Of a DNA stretch of 64,000 nt, positions 50,097-58,503 are shown piece after piece. The notes under the pieces are model-generated. The model was given only the letters and a program-made list of their open reading frames with translations, made no database searches and was not told the DNA's origin. The position numbers and the translations under genes are program-made. The stretch is from assembly GCF_004134865.1 (NCBI RefSeq), contig NZ_SDPO01000002.1, positions 124,001-188,000 of the forward strand, read 5' to 3'. The DNA comes from Agromyces fucosus. Its GTDB lineage: Bacteria > Actinomycetota > Actinomycetes > Actinomycetales > Microbacteriaceae. Numbering within the stretch: position 1 is the first letter of the stretch; each line of letters starts with the position of its first letter.

Positions 50097-50701
50097 GCTT
50101 TCGAACCTACAACGGATGCCGCGACATCCGCCCGGGTGGCGAGCGGCGGCATCTCACAGGCATCCGCATAGCCCTCGGAGTGGATGCCGAGCGAGATGTT
50201 CAAGCGCGAGCTCATGTTCATGAACGCGACCTTGGCACTGAGCTCGATGAGCGCGGCTGGGCCGAGCGCGTCGAGCAGCGAGGCCGACAGCTCGTCGGTG
50301 ACGCTCGGCGGCGTCTGGCTCATCGCCTCCGCGTACTCCATGACCTGACGCTCGAGCGGCGTGAACACGGATGCCTCGCGCCAGACCGGCACCTGCCGCG
50401 CCTTCTCCTCGTCGAGGCCCTCGTTGTGCGTCTTGTAGTAGTTGAAGTCGAGGCACCAGCTGCAGCCGATGTAGGCCGCCGTCGCCATCACCGCGTAGCT
50501 CGCGAGGTTCTCGTCGAGCTCGTCGAGCGCCTCGATCTTGCGGCCGATGCCCATCGACGCCCGCATCAGAGCGGGGTGGTGCGCGAGCACGCCCATCGAG
50601 TCGGGCACCCGGCCGATCATGCGCTTGGCGGCGATCTTCACGACGGTGCCGAAGACGCCGGTCAGCTCGGTCGGCGGGATGCGGGTCTGGGTGGTGGTCA
50701 T
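50093..50701 (-). CDS. carboxymuconolactone decarboxylase-family protein, ECF41 partner
   Basis: 202 aa. The second of two ATGs at 50701 is best spaced from AGGAGG. AhpD-like fold: the redox CSWC pair sits near residues 85-88 in AAYIGCSWCLDF, followed by the conserved EKARQVPVWREASVFTPLERQVMEYAEAMS helices. CMD-type proteins are the best-known neighbours of ECF41 sigma factors (with oxidoreductases or epimerases). Substrate unknown; peroxide reduction or thiol-dependent chemistry is inference. Stop overlaps the sigJ start. Confidence 0.9.
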   Translation of the reverse strand: MTTTQTRIPPTELTGVFGTVVKIAAKRMIGRVPDSMGVLAHHPALMRASMGIGRKIEALDELDENLASYAVMATAAYIGCSWCLDFNYYKTHNEGLDEEKARQVPVWREASVFTPLERQVMEYAEAMSQTPPSVTDELSASLLDALGPAALIELSAKVAFMNMSSRLNISLGIHSEGYADACEMPPLATRADVAASVVGSKA

Positions 50702-50761
50702 CATGTCCTCCTGCGTGTCGACGGCCCGGGGTTCGGTTCCCGGATGATCCGTCGACATGAA

Positions 50762-50788
50762 GACACCGGATGTCGCGTGGTTGTGACA
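50762..50788 (-). promoter_or_regulatory. predicted ECF41 promoter of the CMD-sigJ operon
   Basis: Read leftward: TGTCACA (50788-50782), 16 bases, TGTC (50765-50762), against the ECF41 consensus TGTCACA-N16-CGTC. About 60 bases upstream of the CMD start. Supports autoregulation by SigJ. Confidence 0.75.
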
Positions 50789-50835
50789 TCCGGATGGGAA
50801 GAAGTTCTCAGTGGCAGAGATGGACCCTGGCCGTT

Positions 50836-50848
50836 CTGACATAGTCAG
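50836..50848. promoter_or_regulatory. CTGAC-ATA-GTCAG operator of the XRE/NTase pair
   Basis: Perfect 5-bp inverted repeat upstream of TATTAT (50852-50857), the probable -10. An XRE antitoxin bound here would block its own operon. Confidence 0.6.
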
Positions 50849-50887
50849 GCGTATTATGAGATGAATCGAATACTGGGAGGTGAAGCG

Positions 50888-51463
50888 ATGAACGCAGGAA
50901 GCTTGATCCGAACTGCTCGCAAGAGCCGTCGTCTGACGCAGGGCGCACTCGGGCGCCGAGCCGAGCTGTCGCAGTCGCACCTCTCGCTGATCGAGCGGGG
51001 CCACCAGAACCCGTCGTACGACGCGGTCGAGCGCGCGCTCCGGGCGACCGGGCACCGCCTCATCGCCGTGCCGAGCGTTCGGGACGATGCCGCTGCGGTC
51101 GCCGCCGACATCCGTTTCGCAGTGCTCGACGGTCGTGACGACCGTGCTTTGCGGCGATTCATCCAGCTCAGCGACAATCTGCTCGCGGAGCACGGAGCTG
51201 TGCGATTCGCGCTCACGATCTCGGAGCCCGAATCCTCGGGAAGCAAGCAGTGGGATGCCGCGATCGCCGCGCTCGTGGCGCACCACCTGGTTGCCGAGGG
51301 CCTTCCTATTCCCGACTGGGCGAACAGCCCGGCACGTTCACTGCGCCGACGGTGGGCGGTCGGAGAAGGCCCGTACACGCTCGTACCCGAGCTGCACCGG
51401 GTTCCGCCCGAGTTCCTGCGACGCGGCGTGCTCATCGATGCGGACACGCTGGTGAGCGTGTGA
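50888..51463 (+). CDS. XRE antitoxin-like regulator
   Basis: 191 aa. ATG at 50888 with GGAGGTGA upstream. HTH at about 4-58: SLIRTARKSRRLTQGALGRRAELSQSHLSLIERGHQNPSYDAVERAL, a lambda-repressor-like fold. The C-terminal 130 residues are helical and probably cover the toxin. Its stop overlaps the nucleotidyltransferase start (GTGA), the standard layout of an AbiEii-type/XRE toxin-antitoxin operon, and CTGAC-ATA-GTCAG sits at the promoter. Confidence 0.85.
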   Translation: MNAGSLIRTARKSRRLTQGALGRRAELSQSHLSLIERGHQNPSYDAVERALRATGHRLIAVPSVRDDAAAVAADIRFAVLDGRDDRALRRFIQLSDNLLAEHGAVRFALTISEPESSGSKQWDAAIAALVAHHLVAEGLPIPDWANSPARSLRRRWAVGEGPYTLVPELHRVPPEFLRRGVLIDADTLVSV

Positions 51464-52038
51464 CCACCCGATTCGACCGCGACGGCCTGATCGACGGTCT
51501 TCAGCAGCTGATCGTGAAACTCCGCGAGTCCGACGGCCCGACCGGCGTGCGCATCATCGGCGGCGCCGCGCTCGCACTGCGCTACTTCGAACGCGAGTCG
51601 ACCGTCGACATCGACGCCCGACCGATCGGTGATGCCGAACGGGTACTCGCCGCGGGCAAGGCGATCGCCGCTGTGAACGGTTGGCCCGAAGACTGGCTCA
51701 ACGCGCAGGCGTCAGGCTTCATCCCCGATTACGGAACGTCCGCGACCGAATGGCACACGCTGCACGACGATGGCACAGTCGTCATCCAGGTGGCGTCAGC
51801 CGAGGCGATGCTCGTGATGAAGCTCCGAGCGAACCGCCCCGGGCGCGACGAGCGCGACATCGCGAACCTCCTCGCAATCTGCGACGTCACCACGCTCGAT
51901 GACGCCGAGACGCTCTACGAGTCCTACTACCCGGCCGATCTCTTGCCTGATCGCGCGGTGCGAATGGTCGAGCGGATTCTGAAGGTCGGCATTCCCGAGA
52001 CTCCGACGGCTCCGCCGCCACCGGATTTCGGAGGCTGA
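51460..52038 (+). CDS. nucleotidyltransferase (AbiEii/DUF6036-like), probable toxin
   Basis: 192 aa, GTG start overlapping the antitoxin stop. MNT-fold features: IIGGAALALRYFERESTVDIDARP, where GG and the D-x-D pair (DID) are the nucleotide and metal-binding signature; a later Glu/Lys-rich region follows. The frame ends in a Pro-rich tail. Similar to the DUF6036/AbiEii nucleotidyltransferase toxins, which modify tRNA or other targets. No HEPN partner. The toxin assignment is inference. Confidence 0.8.
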   Translation: MTTRFDRDGLIDGLQQLIVKLRESDGPTGVRIIGGAALALRYFERESTVDIDARPIGDAERVLAAGKAIAAVNGWPEDWLNAQASGFIPDYGTSATEWHTLHDDGTVVIQVASAEAMLVMKLRANRPGRDERDIANLLAICDVTTLDDAETLYESYYPADLLPDRAVRMVERILKVGIPETPTAPPPPDFGG

Positions 52039-52101
52039 CGAGACGCCGCCGACTCGCGGAAACACCTCGATGAGAAAGGCGGGCGCACCGCGGCGACCGC
52101 G

Positions 52102-53385
52102 TCACCCCTCGACGATGGGGTGCCCCATCACCTCGGCGAGCGCGTTGCCGATGAACACGGCCGGGTCGGAGCACACGCCCGTGGTGCGGCCTCCTTCAAC
52201 GGTGCCGACGCTCTCGGGGCACTCCCCCGACTTGATGTCGCTGTTGGCCATGACGATGAGCGTGGTGCCCGACTCGAGGTGGTGCTGCAGCACGGTGTTG
52301 AAGCCGGGCATCGTGCCGTCGTGGCCGTGCCATCCGAGCGCGAGGCCCATGCCGAGGCCGTAGGCGCGAGCCGGGCTCTGCGGCGCATCGGTCTCCGCGT
52401 CGACGTACACGGGCAGCGAGAAGTCGAACGAATCGATGCGCTGCTGCTGCCATTCGGGCGCGAGGATCCCGTCACCGGTGGCCAGCGACTCGCTCCAGGT
52501 GAGCAGGTCGTCGAGGTCGGAGATGACGGAGCCCGCCGTCCACCCCCATGACGGGTTCCAGTCGGTGGTCTCGACGGGCACGCCGTCGTCGACGCCCTGC
52601 AGCGTGTACCCCTGCGCGTGCGGCTCGGGGAACGAGGCATCCGTCGGGAAGATCGTGCCGTCGAGGCCGAGCGGTTCGAAGATCTGCTCCTGCAGCACGT
52701 CTTGGATCGGCTCGCCCGTGACCTGTTCGATGACCATGCCGAGCAGCACGGTGTTGGTGTTGGAGTAGAAGGTCTTCGTGCCCGGCGCGAACATCGGCTC
52801 TTCGCCGCGCACGATGTCGACGAGGGCCTCGGGCGTCCAGACGTAGTCAGGGTCGCTGAACAGCTTCTGCTCGAACTCGGTGTCGAACGTGTACGAGGGG
52901 ATGCCGCTGCGCATAGCGCCGAGTTCGAAGAGCGTCGCGTCGCCGTTCGGCATGCCCGGCACGTACTTCTCGATCGGGTCGTCGAGCGAGAGGTCGCCCT
53001 GCTCGGCGAGCTGCATGAGCGCCGTGACGGTGAACGTCTTCGTGACGCTGCCGACGCGGTGGTTCACGTCGGCCGCCATCGGCACGGTCTCGTCCCAGTC
53101 CTCGAAGCCGATCGTCGCAGCCCACGTGCCCTCGGGCGTTCGCACCCCGATCACGGCACCGGGCGCACTGATGCCGGCGAAGGCTTCGGTCGCGGCGGCC
53201 GCGAGCTGTTCGCCGAGCTCATCGCCGAGTCCGTCTTCGACGACGACGAGACGGCCATCGGATGCCTCGGCGGCGGGTGTCTCCGACGACGACGCGTCAC
53301 TCGACGGACTCGCGCAGCCGGCTGAGCCGGCAACGAGCGCACCGACGGCGACGGTCAAGAAGGCAGTGCGGATGTTGCTCGGCAT
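52102..53385 (-). CDS. serine hydrolase lipoprotein (class C beta-lactamase fold)
   Basis: 427 aa. Lipobox AGSAGC at about 19-24, so it is outer-face lipid-anchored. Catalytic motifs: SVTK at 113-116, YSN at 207-209, HDG at 355-357 (KTG equivalent). The residue between the motifs follows the usual lengths. D,D-peptidase or esterase-like; antibiotic hydrolysis cannot be concluded. A spacer rich in Ser, Ala and Glu precedes the domain. Divergent from nothing close; the next gene is the LysR regulator on the same strand, 38 bases away. Confidence 0.88.
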   Translation of the reverse strand: MPSNIRTAFLTVAVGALVAGSAGCASPSSDASSSETPAAEASDGRLVVVEDGLGDELGEQLAAAATEAFAGISAPGAVIGVRTPEGTWAATIGFEDWDETVPMAADVNHRVGSVTKTFTVTALMQLAEQGDLSLDDPIEKYVPGMPNGDATLFELGAMRSGIPSYTFDTEFEQKLFSDPDYVWTPEALVDIVRGEEPMFAPGTKTFYSNTNTVLLGMVIEQVTGEPIQDVLQEQIFEPLGLDGTIFPTDASFPEPHAQGYTLQGVDDGVPVETTDWNPSWGWTAGSVISDLDDLLTWSESLATGDGILAPEWQQQRIDSFDFSLPVYVDAETDAPQSPARAYGLGMGLALGWHGHDGTMPGFNTVLQHHLESGTTLIVMANSDIKSGECPESVGTVEGGRTTGVCSDPAVFIGNALAEVMGHPIVEG

Positions 53386-53423
53386 GTCGTCCCCATTCGA
53401 TCAGGCGCGGGCTGAGGCTCACT

Positions 53424-54365
53424 CTATGGGAGCGGACCGCTCTCTGCGAGGGAACCTCGAATCGCGTCGAGCACCGTCTGCAGGGCGGGCGAGTCGGCCT
53501 GGCTGCGACGGTGCACGGCTGAGACGCCGCGGGTCGACGCGGGGCGCACGGTCGGGATGCCGACGAGATCAGGATGCAGCGGCGGCCGCCCCATGCGCGG
53601 CACGAGTGCCACGCCGAGACCCGCGCACACGAGCTCGAGGTGGTTCTCGAACTCCATCGACTCGTGCACGACCCGCGGCGCGTTCGAGACGCCGTCGAAC
53701 AGTCGGCGCAGCCACTGCCGGCAGATCGTCGAGTCGAAGGTCGCGATCCACTCCTCGTCGGCGAGGTCGGTCGGCGTCAACTCGGTGCGGCCGGCGAGCG
53801 GGTGGTCGCGACGCAGGATCACGTCCGCGACATCCGTGAACAGGGGCGTCTCGACGAGGGGTTCGGGCATCGCGAGGGCGACCCCTCCCCATCGGTGCAC
53901 GATGCCGAGGTCGCGCTGACCGGATGCCACGAGCGCGATGGTCTCCCACGGCTCGCTCTCGCGGAGCGGCACGCGCAGCTTGGGATGCTCGTCGCGCAGG
54001 CGCGGCAGCACGTCGACGAGGATCCCGCGCACCGCGGTCGAGAACGCTCCGATGCGCACCTCCCCGGTGACCCGGCGCTCGGCGCCGCCGGAGCCGCTGC
54101 CGCCGCCGGCGAGGTGCAGGTCGGCCTCGATGCGCTCGAGGTCGGCGAGCACCGTCGCCGACGAGGTCACGAGGTGACGCCCGGCATCCGTCAGCACGAC
54201 GCCGCGACCCACCCGCTCGAGCAGCGCGATGCGGGTGCCGCGTTCGAGGCGCTTGATCTGCTGCGACACGGCCGACGGCGTGAAGCCGAGTGAGTCCGCC
54301 GCCGCTGCGACGCTTCCGTTCGTGGCCACCGCCCGCAGCGCGACCACGGCTTCGAGATCGATCAT
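53424..54365 (-). CDS. LysR family transcriptional regulator
   Basis: 313 aa. N-terminal wHTH: MIDLEAVVALRAVATNGSVAAAADSLGFTPSAVSQQIKRLERGTRIALLERVGRGVVLTDAG is the LysR_substrate/HTH signature. The C-terminal type II periplasmic-binding-like domain (about 90-300) carries the LysR effector fold (LGIVHRWGG, VADVILRRDHPLAGR, VCAGLGVALVPRMG). Divergent from an EamA transporter; ATCA-N10-TGAT at 54382-54399 between them is a weak LysR box candidate. Likely controls the transporter. Confidence 0.93.
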   Translation of the reverse strand: MIDLEAVVALRAVATNGSVAAAADSLGFTPSAVSQQIKRLERGTRIALLERVGRGVVLTDAGRHLVTSSATVLADLERIEADLHLAGGGSGSGGAERRVTGEVRIGAFSTAVRGILVDVLPRLRDEHPKLRVPLRESEPWETIALVASGQRDLGIVHRWGGVALAMPEPLVETPLFTDVADVILRRDHPLAGRTELTPTDLADEEWIATFDSTICRQWLRRLFDGVSNAPRVVHESMEFENHLELVCAGLGVALVPRMGRPPLHPDLVGIPTVRPASTRGVSAVHRRSQADSPALQTVLDAIRGSLAESGPLP

Positions 54366-54437
54366 GCAGCGATGCTACCGAATCAGGCGCAGAAATGATC
54401 GCTGGTGTTTCCGGATGCCGCGGGCGATCGTTGATCC

Positions 54438-55373
54438 ATGACGAGACGCGACATGCTGCTGGCCGCAGCAGTGGCCACCCTGTGGGGCTTCAACTTCGTC
54501 GTGATCGACTGGGGCATGACGGGCATTCCGCCGCTGTTCTTCGTCGCCGTGCGCTTCGGCGTCGTCGCGCTCGCGGCGCTCATCGTGCCGCGCCCCCTCG
54601 CGAGCTGGAAGACCGTCGTCGGGGTCGGGCTCTTCATGTGCCTCGGCCAGTTCGGCCTGCTGTACACCTCGATGGCCCTCGGGCTGCAGCCCGGCATCGC
54701 GGCCCTGCTGCTGCAGGCGCAGGTCGTGCTGACGATCGTGGTCGCGGCGCTCGCGCTGCGCGAGCGCCCCACCCGCCTGCAGACGATCGGCGTGCTCGTC
54801 GGCACCGTCGGGCTCGGCGTCGTGGCGTTCGGCCGCGGCGGCGACGCGCCTGCCCTCGCCGTCGTCTTGTGCCTGCTCGCCGCGTTCTCGTGGGCGATCG
54901 GCAACGTCATCTCGCGCAAGGCGGGTGTCGTCGCGCCCCCGAAACGACTCGGCGCTCTGTCGCTGACGGTGTGGTCGTCGCTCGTCGTGCCGCTGCCGGC
55001 GCTCGGCCTGTCGATGATGATCGAGGGGCCCGATGCGATCGCCGCGGGCATCGCGGCCTTCGACTGGCGCCCCATCGTCTCGACGCTGTACACGGCTGGC
55101 CTCTGCACCCTCGTCGGCTACGCGATCTTCAACGCCCTGCTCGCTCGCAACCGCTCGGCGTCGGTGGTGCCGTGGGTGCTCCTCGCGCCCGTCGTCGCGA
55201 TGGCCTCGGCCGCCCTGCTGCTCGGGCAGGTCCCGAACCTCTGGGAGACCATCGGCGGACTCGTGCTCGTCGCCGGTGTCTTCATCGCGAACGCCCCCTC
55301 GCGGCGACGGGCAGGTGCTCCACCCCTGAAATGGGGCACCTCCGCGCCGCATCGACGCGTTCCCACGGCGTAG
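54438..55373 (+). CDS. EamA/DMT-superfamily transporter
   Basis: 311 aa. Ten helices in two five-helix EamA halves; LWGFNFVVIDWG in the first helix is the conserved DMT start, with GLYTSMALGLQPGIAALLLQAQ and SVVPWVLLAPVVAMASAALLLG. A drug/metabolite exporter, often for amino acids; substrate unknown. Divergent from the LysR gene, with 72 bases between, and plausibly under its control. The C-terminus is Arg-rich. Confidence 0.9.
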   Translation: MTRRDMLLAAAVATLWGFNFVVIDWGMTGIPPLFFVAVRFGVVALAALIVPRPLASWKTVVGVGLFMCLGQFGLLYTSMALGLQPGIAALLLQAQVVLTIVVAALALRERPTRLQTIGVLVGTVGLGVVAFGRGGDAPALAVVLCLLAAFSWAIGNVISRKAGVVAPPKRLGALSLTVWSSLVVPLPALGLSMMIEGPDAIAAGIAAFDWRPIVSTLYTAGLCTLVGYAIFNALLARNRSASVVPWVLLAPVVAMASAALLLGQVPNLWETIGGLVLVAGVFIANAPSRRRAGAPPLKWGTSAPHRRVPTA

Positions 55374-55432
55374 GGTCGCGGGTGGGGGCATCCGCTCTCG
55401 AACCGAGTCTTGCGCGACGCCGGGGGCTGGTC

Positions 55433-56653
55433 ATGCGGAACTCCATGTGGGCGGTCGCCGCAGTCGCGGCCGTCACCGCCGTCACGTTGAGCGGATGCGT
55501 CGCCACGGCGTCGGATGCTGACGTCGCCGACACTCCACCAACGGCATCCACCCCGTCCCTCGACCCGGCGCTGCGCGAGCAGCTCGAGACGGCGCTCGAC
55601 GAGGGCTTCGAGGCATCCGGAATGCCCGGGGTGATCGTCGGGGTGTGGATTCCCGGCGAGGCCGAATGGGTGTCGGCGCGGGGCGTGGCCGATGTCGCGA
55701 CCGACGAACCGATGGATCGCGGCAACCAGCAGAAGATCGGCAGCATCACCAAGACGATCGTCAGCACGGTCATGCTGCAGGTGATCGGCGAGGCCGAGTT
55801 CGACGTCAGCCTCGACGACACCCTCGACCGGTGGTATCCCGAGTTCCCCGAGGCATCCGATATCACGGTGCGGATGCTGCTGAACCACTCGAGCGGCACC
55901 GGCGAGGCCGGACGGGCGCAGGTCGACCGCATCTGCAGCGCGCCCTACGCCGTGCCGACGCCCGACGAACTCATCGCGGTCGGTGCGGCGACGCCCCGAG
56001 CCGACTTCGCTCCGGGCGCGGGCTTCGAGTACGCCAACACGAACTACTTCCTGCTCGGCGGCATCCTCGAGCAGGTCACCGGCGAGGAGCTCGCGAGCCT
56101 CATCCACGACCGCATCACCGAGCCGTTCGGCATGGACCGCAGCCGGTTCGCGCCCGACGGAGAAGTCACCGCCCCATTGACCCACGGCTACTCCGACTTC
56201 TGCCCCGAGCTCGGGCAGCCGGCCGACACCGTCGGCTGGTCGAACGGCGAGAGCTGGGCGGGCGGCGGCATGGTGTCGACCCTCGACGATCTCCACGCCT
56301 GGGGTGAGGCGCTCGGCGAGGGCGCAGGCGTCACCCCCGAACTGCAGGTCGCGCGGTACACGGATGTCGCGCCGATCCCCGGGCAGGCCGGAGCCGCGTA
56401 CGGCCTCGGCACGGGTCTCGTCAGCGACGTCGAGACCGGGTGCGTGCTCAGCGTCTCCCACGCCGGAGCCGAGCCCGGGTACGGCTCGAATCTCGCGTAC
56501 TACCCGGCGACCGGGGCGGTCTTCGCGATCCTCGGCAACGGCGACGGCGGCACCGGCGACGCGACGGCGGAGGTGCTGAACGCGCTGGCGCCGGTGCTGC
56601 GCTCGGCGTTCCTCGGGTCGTCGACCGAGCCGTGCGCGGCACCATGGGGATGA
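55433..56653 (+). CDS. serine hydrolase lipoprotein, tandem copy A
   Basis: 406 aa. ATG at 55433 after a GGGGG stretch; a long frame to 54290 upstream is antisense to LysR and non-coding. Lipobox ending GC at residue 22. Motifs: SITK at 104-107, YAN at 200-202, HAG at about 343-345. The class C beta-lactamase fold is clear. It is about 70% similar in pattern to the next gene, whose start is 12 bases after its stop: a tandem duplication. D,D-peptidase or esterase role is inference. Confidence 0.87.
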   Translation: MRNSMWAVAAVAAVTAVTLSGCVATASDADVADTPPTASTPSLDPALREQLETALDEGFEASGMPGVIVGVWIPGEAEWVSARGVADVATDEPMDRGNQQKIGSITKTIVSTVMLQVIGEAEFDVSLDDTLDRWYPEFPEASDITVRMLLNHSSGTGEAGRAQVDRICSAPYAVPTPDELIAVGAATPRADFAPGAGFEYANTNYFLLGGILEQVTGEELASLIHDRITEPFGMDRSRFAPDGEVTAPLTHGYSDFCPELGQPADTVGWSNGESWAGGGMVSTLDDLHAWGEALGEGAGVTPELQVARYTDVAPIPGQAGAAYGLGTGLVSDVETGCVLSVSHAGAEPGYGSNLAYYPATGAVFAILGNGDGGTGDATAEVLNALAPVLRSAFLGSSTEPCAAPWG

Positions 56654-56664
56654 CAGGGGTCGAG

Positions 56665-57873
56665 ATGCGGAATTCGAGGAAATGGGTGGTCGCCGCGGTC
56701 GCGGCAGCCACGGTCGCCATGCTGAGCGGATGCCTCGGCGCGACGGCGGACGACGCCTCGGTACCGCCGACCGCGGCCGCCCCGCCCCTCGACCCTGAGC
56801 TGCGGGAGCAACTCGAGGCGGCCCTCGACGAGGGCTTCGAGGCATCCGGAATGCCCGGCGTGGTCGTCGGGCTCTGGGTTCCCGGCCAGGAGGAGTGGGT
56901 CGCCACCCGCGGGGTCTCGGATCTCGACGGGGACGTGCCGATGGACCGCGCGAACCAGTCGAAGATCGGGAGCATCACGAAGACCGTCGTCGGCACGGTT
57001 GCGCTGCAGGTCATCGGCGACGGCGAGGCCGGGCTCACCCTCGACGACACGATCGACGAGTGGTACCCCGACTTCCCGCTCGCGAACGAGATCACCGTGC
57101 GCATGCTCATGAACATGTCGAGCGGCATCGGCCCACCCGGCGAGGCCCAGATGGACCGGATCTGCGCCGACCCGCACTCGCCGATCACGCCCGACGAGGT
57201 GATCGCGATCGGCGCAGCGACCCCGCGCGAGGCCTATGCGCCCGGCGAGGGCTTCACCTACTCGGGGTACAACACCTTCCTGCTCGGGCGCATCCTCGAG
57301 CACACGACCGGCACCGACCTCGGCACGCTGATCGACGAGCGTCTGATGGTGCCACTCGAGATGACGCGCAGCCGCTTCGCTCCCGATGCCGTGCTGGCCG
57401 ATCCGTTCAACCGCGGCTACTCGGAGTTCTGCCCGCTGCTGCCCCAGCCCACCGACACCACCGATTGGACCAACCACGAGGGTTGGGCGGCCGGCGCCAT
57501 GCTCTCGACGATCGACGACCTCCACACGTGGGGGCTCGCCCTCGGCGAGGGATTCGGGCTCACCCCCGAGATGCTGGCCGCGCGCATCGACGATCGCGCC
57601 CCGGGCACGAGCGACGCGGGATACGGCTACGGGCTCGGCGTGAGCGTGCACGTCGACCCGGCGACCGGATGCCTCCTCGATCTCAACCACAGCGGCGCCG
57701 AGCCGGGCTACGGTGCGCACGTGCAGTACTTCGAGGGCTCCGGCGCCGTGTTCGCCCTCATCGGCAACGGCGACGGCGGCACCGGCGTGGAGTTCTTCAA
57801 GGTCGTCAAGGCGCTGCTCACCGTGCTGCCGCCGTCGGTGGCCGCGACGTCGAGCGAGGCCTGCGACTCGTAG
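56665..57873 (+). CDS. serine hydrolase lipoprotein, tandem copy B
   Basis: 402 aa. ATG at 56665 with AGGGG upstream; an ATG 15 bases earlier overlaps the previous stop. Lipobox Cys23. SITK at 103-106, HSG late, but the second motif is YSGYN, not YAN or YSN, so the Asn is displaced or lost; the paralogue just upstream keeps YAN. That may change activity. The stop codon lies inside the first unit of a 15-bp tandem repeat. Confidence 0.87.
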   Translation: MRNSRKWVVAAVAAATVAMLSGCLGATADDASVPPTAAAPPLDPELREQLEAALDEGFEASGMPGVVVGLWVPGQEEWVATRGVSDLDGDVPMDRANQSKIGSITKTVVGTVALQVIGDGEAGLTLDDTIDEWYPDFPLANEITVRMLMNMSSGIGPPGEAQMDRICADPHSPITPDEVIAIGAATPREAYAPGEGFTYSGYNTFLLGRILEHTTGTDLGTLIDERLMVPLEMTRSRFAPDAVLADPFNRGYSEFCPLLPQPTDTTDWTNHEGWAAGAMLSTIDDLHTWGLALGEGFGLTPEMLAARIDDRAPGTSDAGYGYGLGVSVHVDPATGCLLDLNHSGAEPGYGAHVQYFEGSGAVFALIGNGDGGTGVEFFKVVKALLTVLPPSVAATSSEACDS

Positions 57874-57903
57874 GCCTGCGAGTCGTGGGTCTGCGACTCG
57901 TAG
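57859..57903 (+). repeat. 15-bp tandem triplication at the 3' end of copy B
   Basis: Units at 57859, 57874 and 57889: GCCTGCGACTCGTAG, then two near copies. The first holds the stop codon TAG, so the second and third units are downstream copies of the gene end, like a VNTR from slippage. Confidence 0.9.
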
Positions 57904-57912
57904 GCTGGAGGG

Positions 57913-58503
57913 GTGCCCCGACTTCACGCCGAGCCCGACCTCTCCAAGTGGGTGCCCATCACGGACTCCCTCGGATTCCGCGGCCGCCGACACCGCAAGG
58001 CGGCGATCCGGATGCTGCTGACGCAGGCCAAGGGACCGGGTGCCGCGCCGGGCGGCGCCGGCAGCGGCTTCAGCGCGTGGGCGATGAGCCAGGCCGTCCC
58101 GTTCCTGATGCGCAAGGCCGCGGGCCGGGTGCTCGTGTGGGTCTGGAAGGCCGAGCCGGAACTGCTCGTCGTCATGGCGCAGGTGCAGGAGGCGACGCCC
58201 CAACTGCGGATGGCGCGGGCCTCGATGCCGATCGAGTACGACGACACCGAGGAGTTCCGCGGCGACTACCTCGGCGTCGGCGAGAAGCTCGCGATGCCCC
58301 TGCCCGAGGGCGGCCGCCCGCCCTTCGCCACCTACACCTGGGACCTCGGCACGCACTTCGTGAGCGTGACGGCCGTGTGCAGCGATCGCGAGCGGTTCGG
58401 CACCGTCGTCGGTGCCGTCGACGAGCTCGCGCGGGGCATCCGCGTCGTCGACGACCTCACCGTCGGCGAATCGGCGCCCGTGCTGCGGATCGACCCCGCC
58501 TGA
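57913..58503 (+). CDS. conserved hypothetical protein
   Basis: 196 aa. GTG at 57913; GGAGG lies very close (1 base), so the real start may be a few codons later. No signal peptide, weak helix near 70-85 (AWAMSQAVPFLMRKAAG). No recognisable domain; strands and helices alternate with a final LRIDPA. The next gene overlaps its stop by one base (TGATG), so translation is coupled. Function unknown; the HAD partner suggests a related job. Confidence 0.65.
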   Translation: MPRLHAEPDLSKWVPITDSLGFRGRRHRKAAIRMLLTQAKGPGAAPGGAGSGFSAWAMSQAVPFLMRKAAGRVLVWVWKAEPELLVVMAQVQEATPQLRMARASMPIEYDDTEEFRGDYLGVGEKLAMPLPEGGRPPFATYTWDLGTHFVSVTAVCSDRERFGTVVGAVDELARGIRVVDDLTVGESAPVLRIDPA

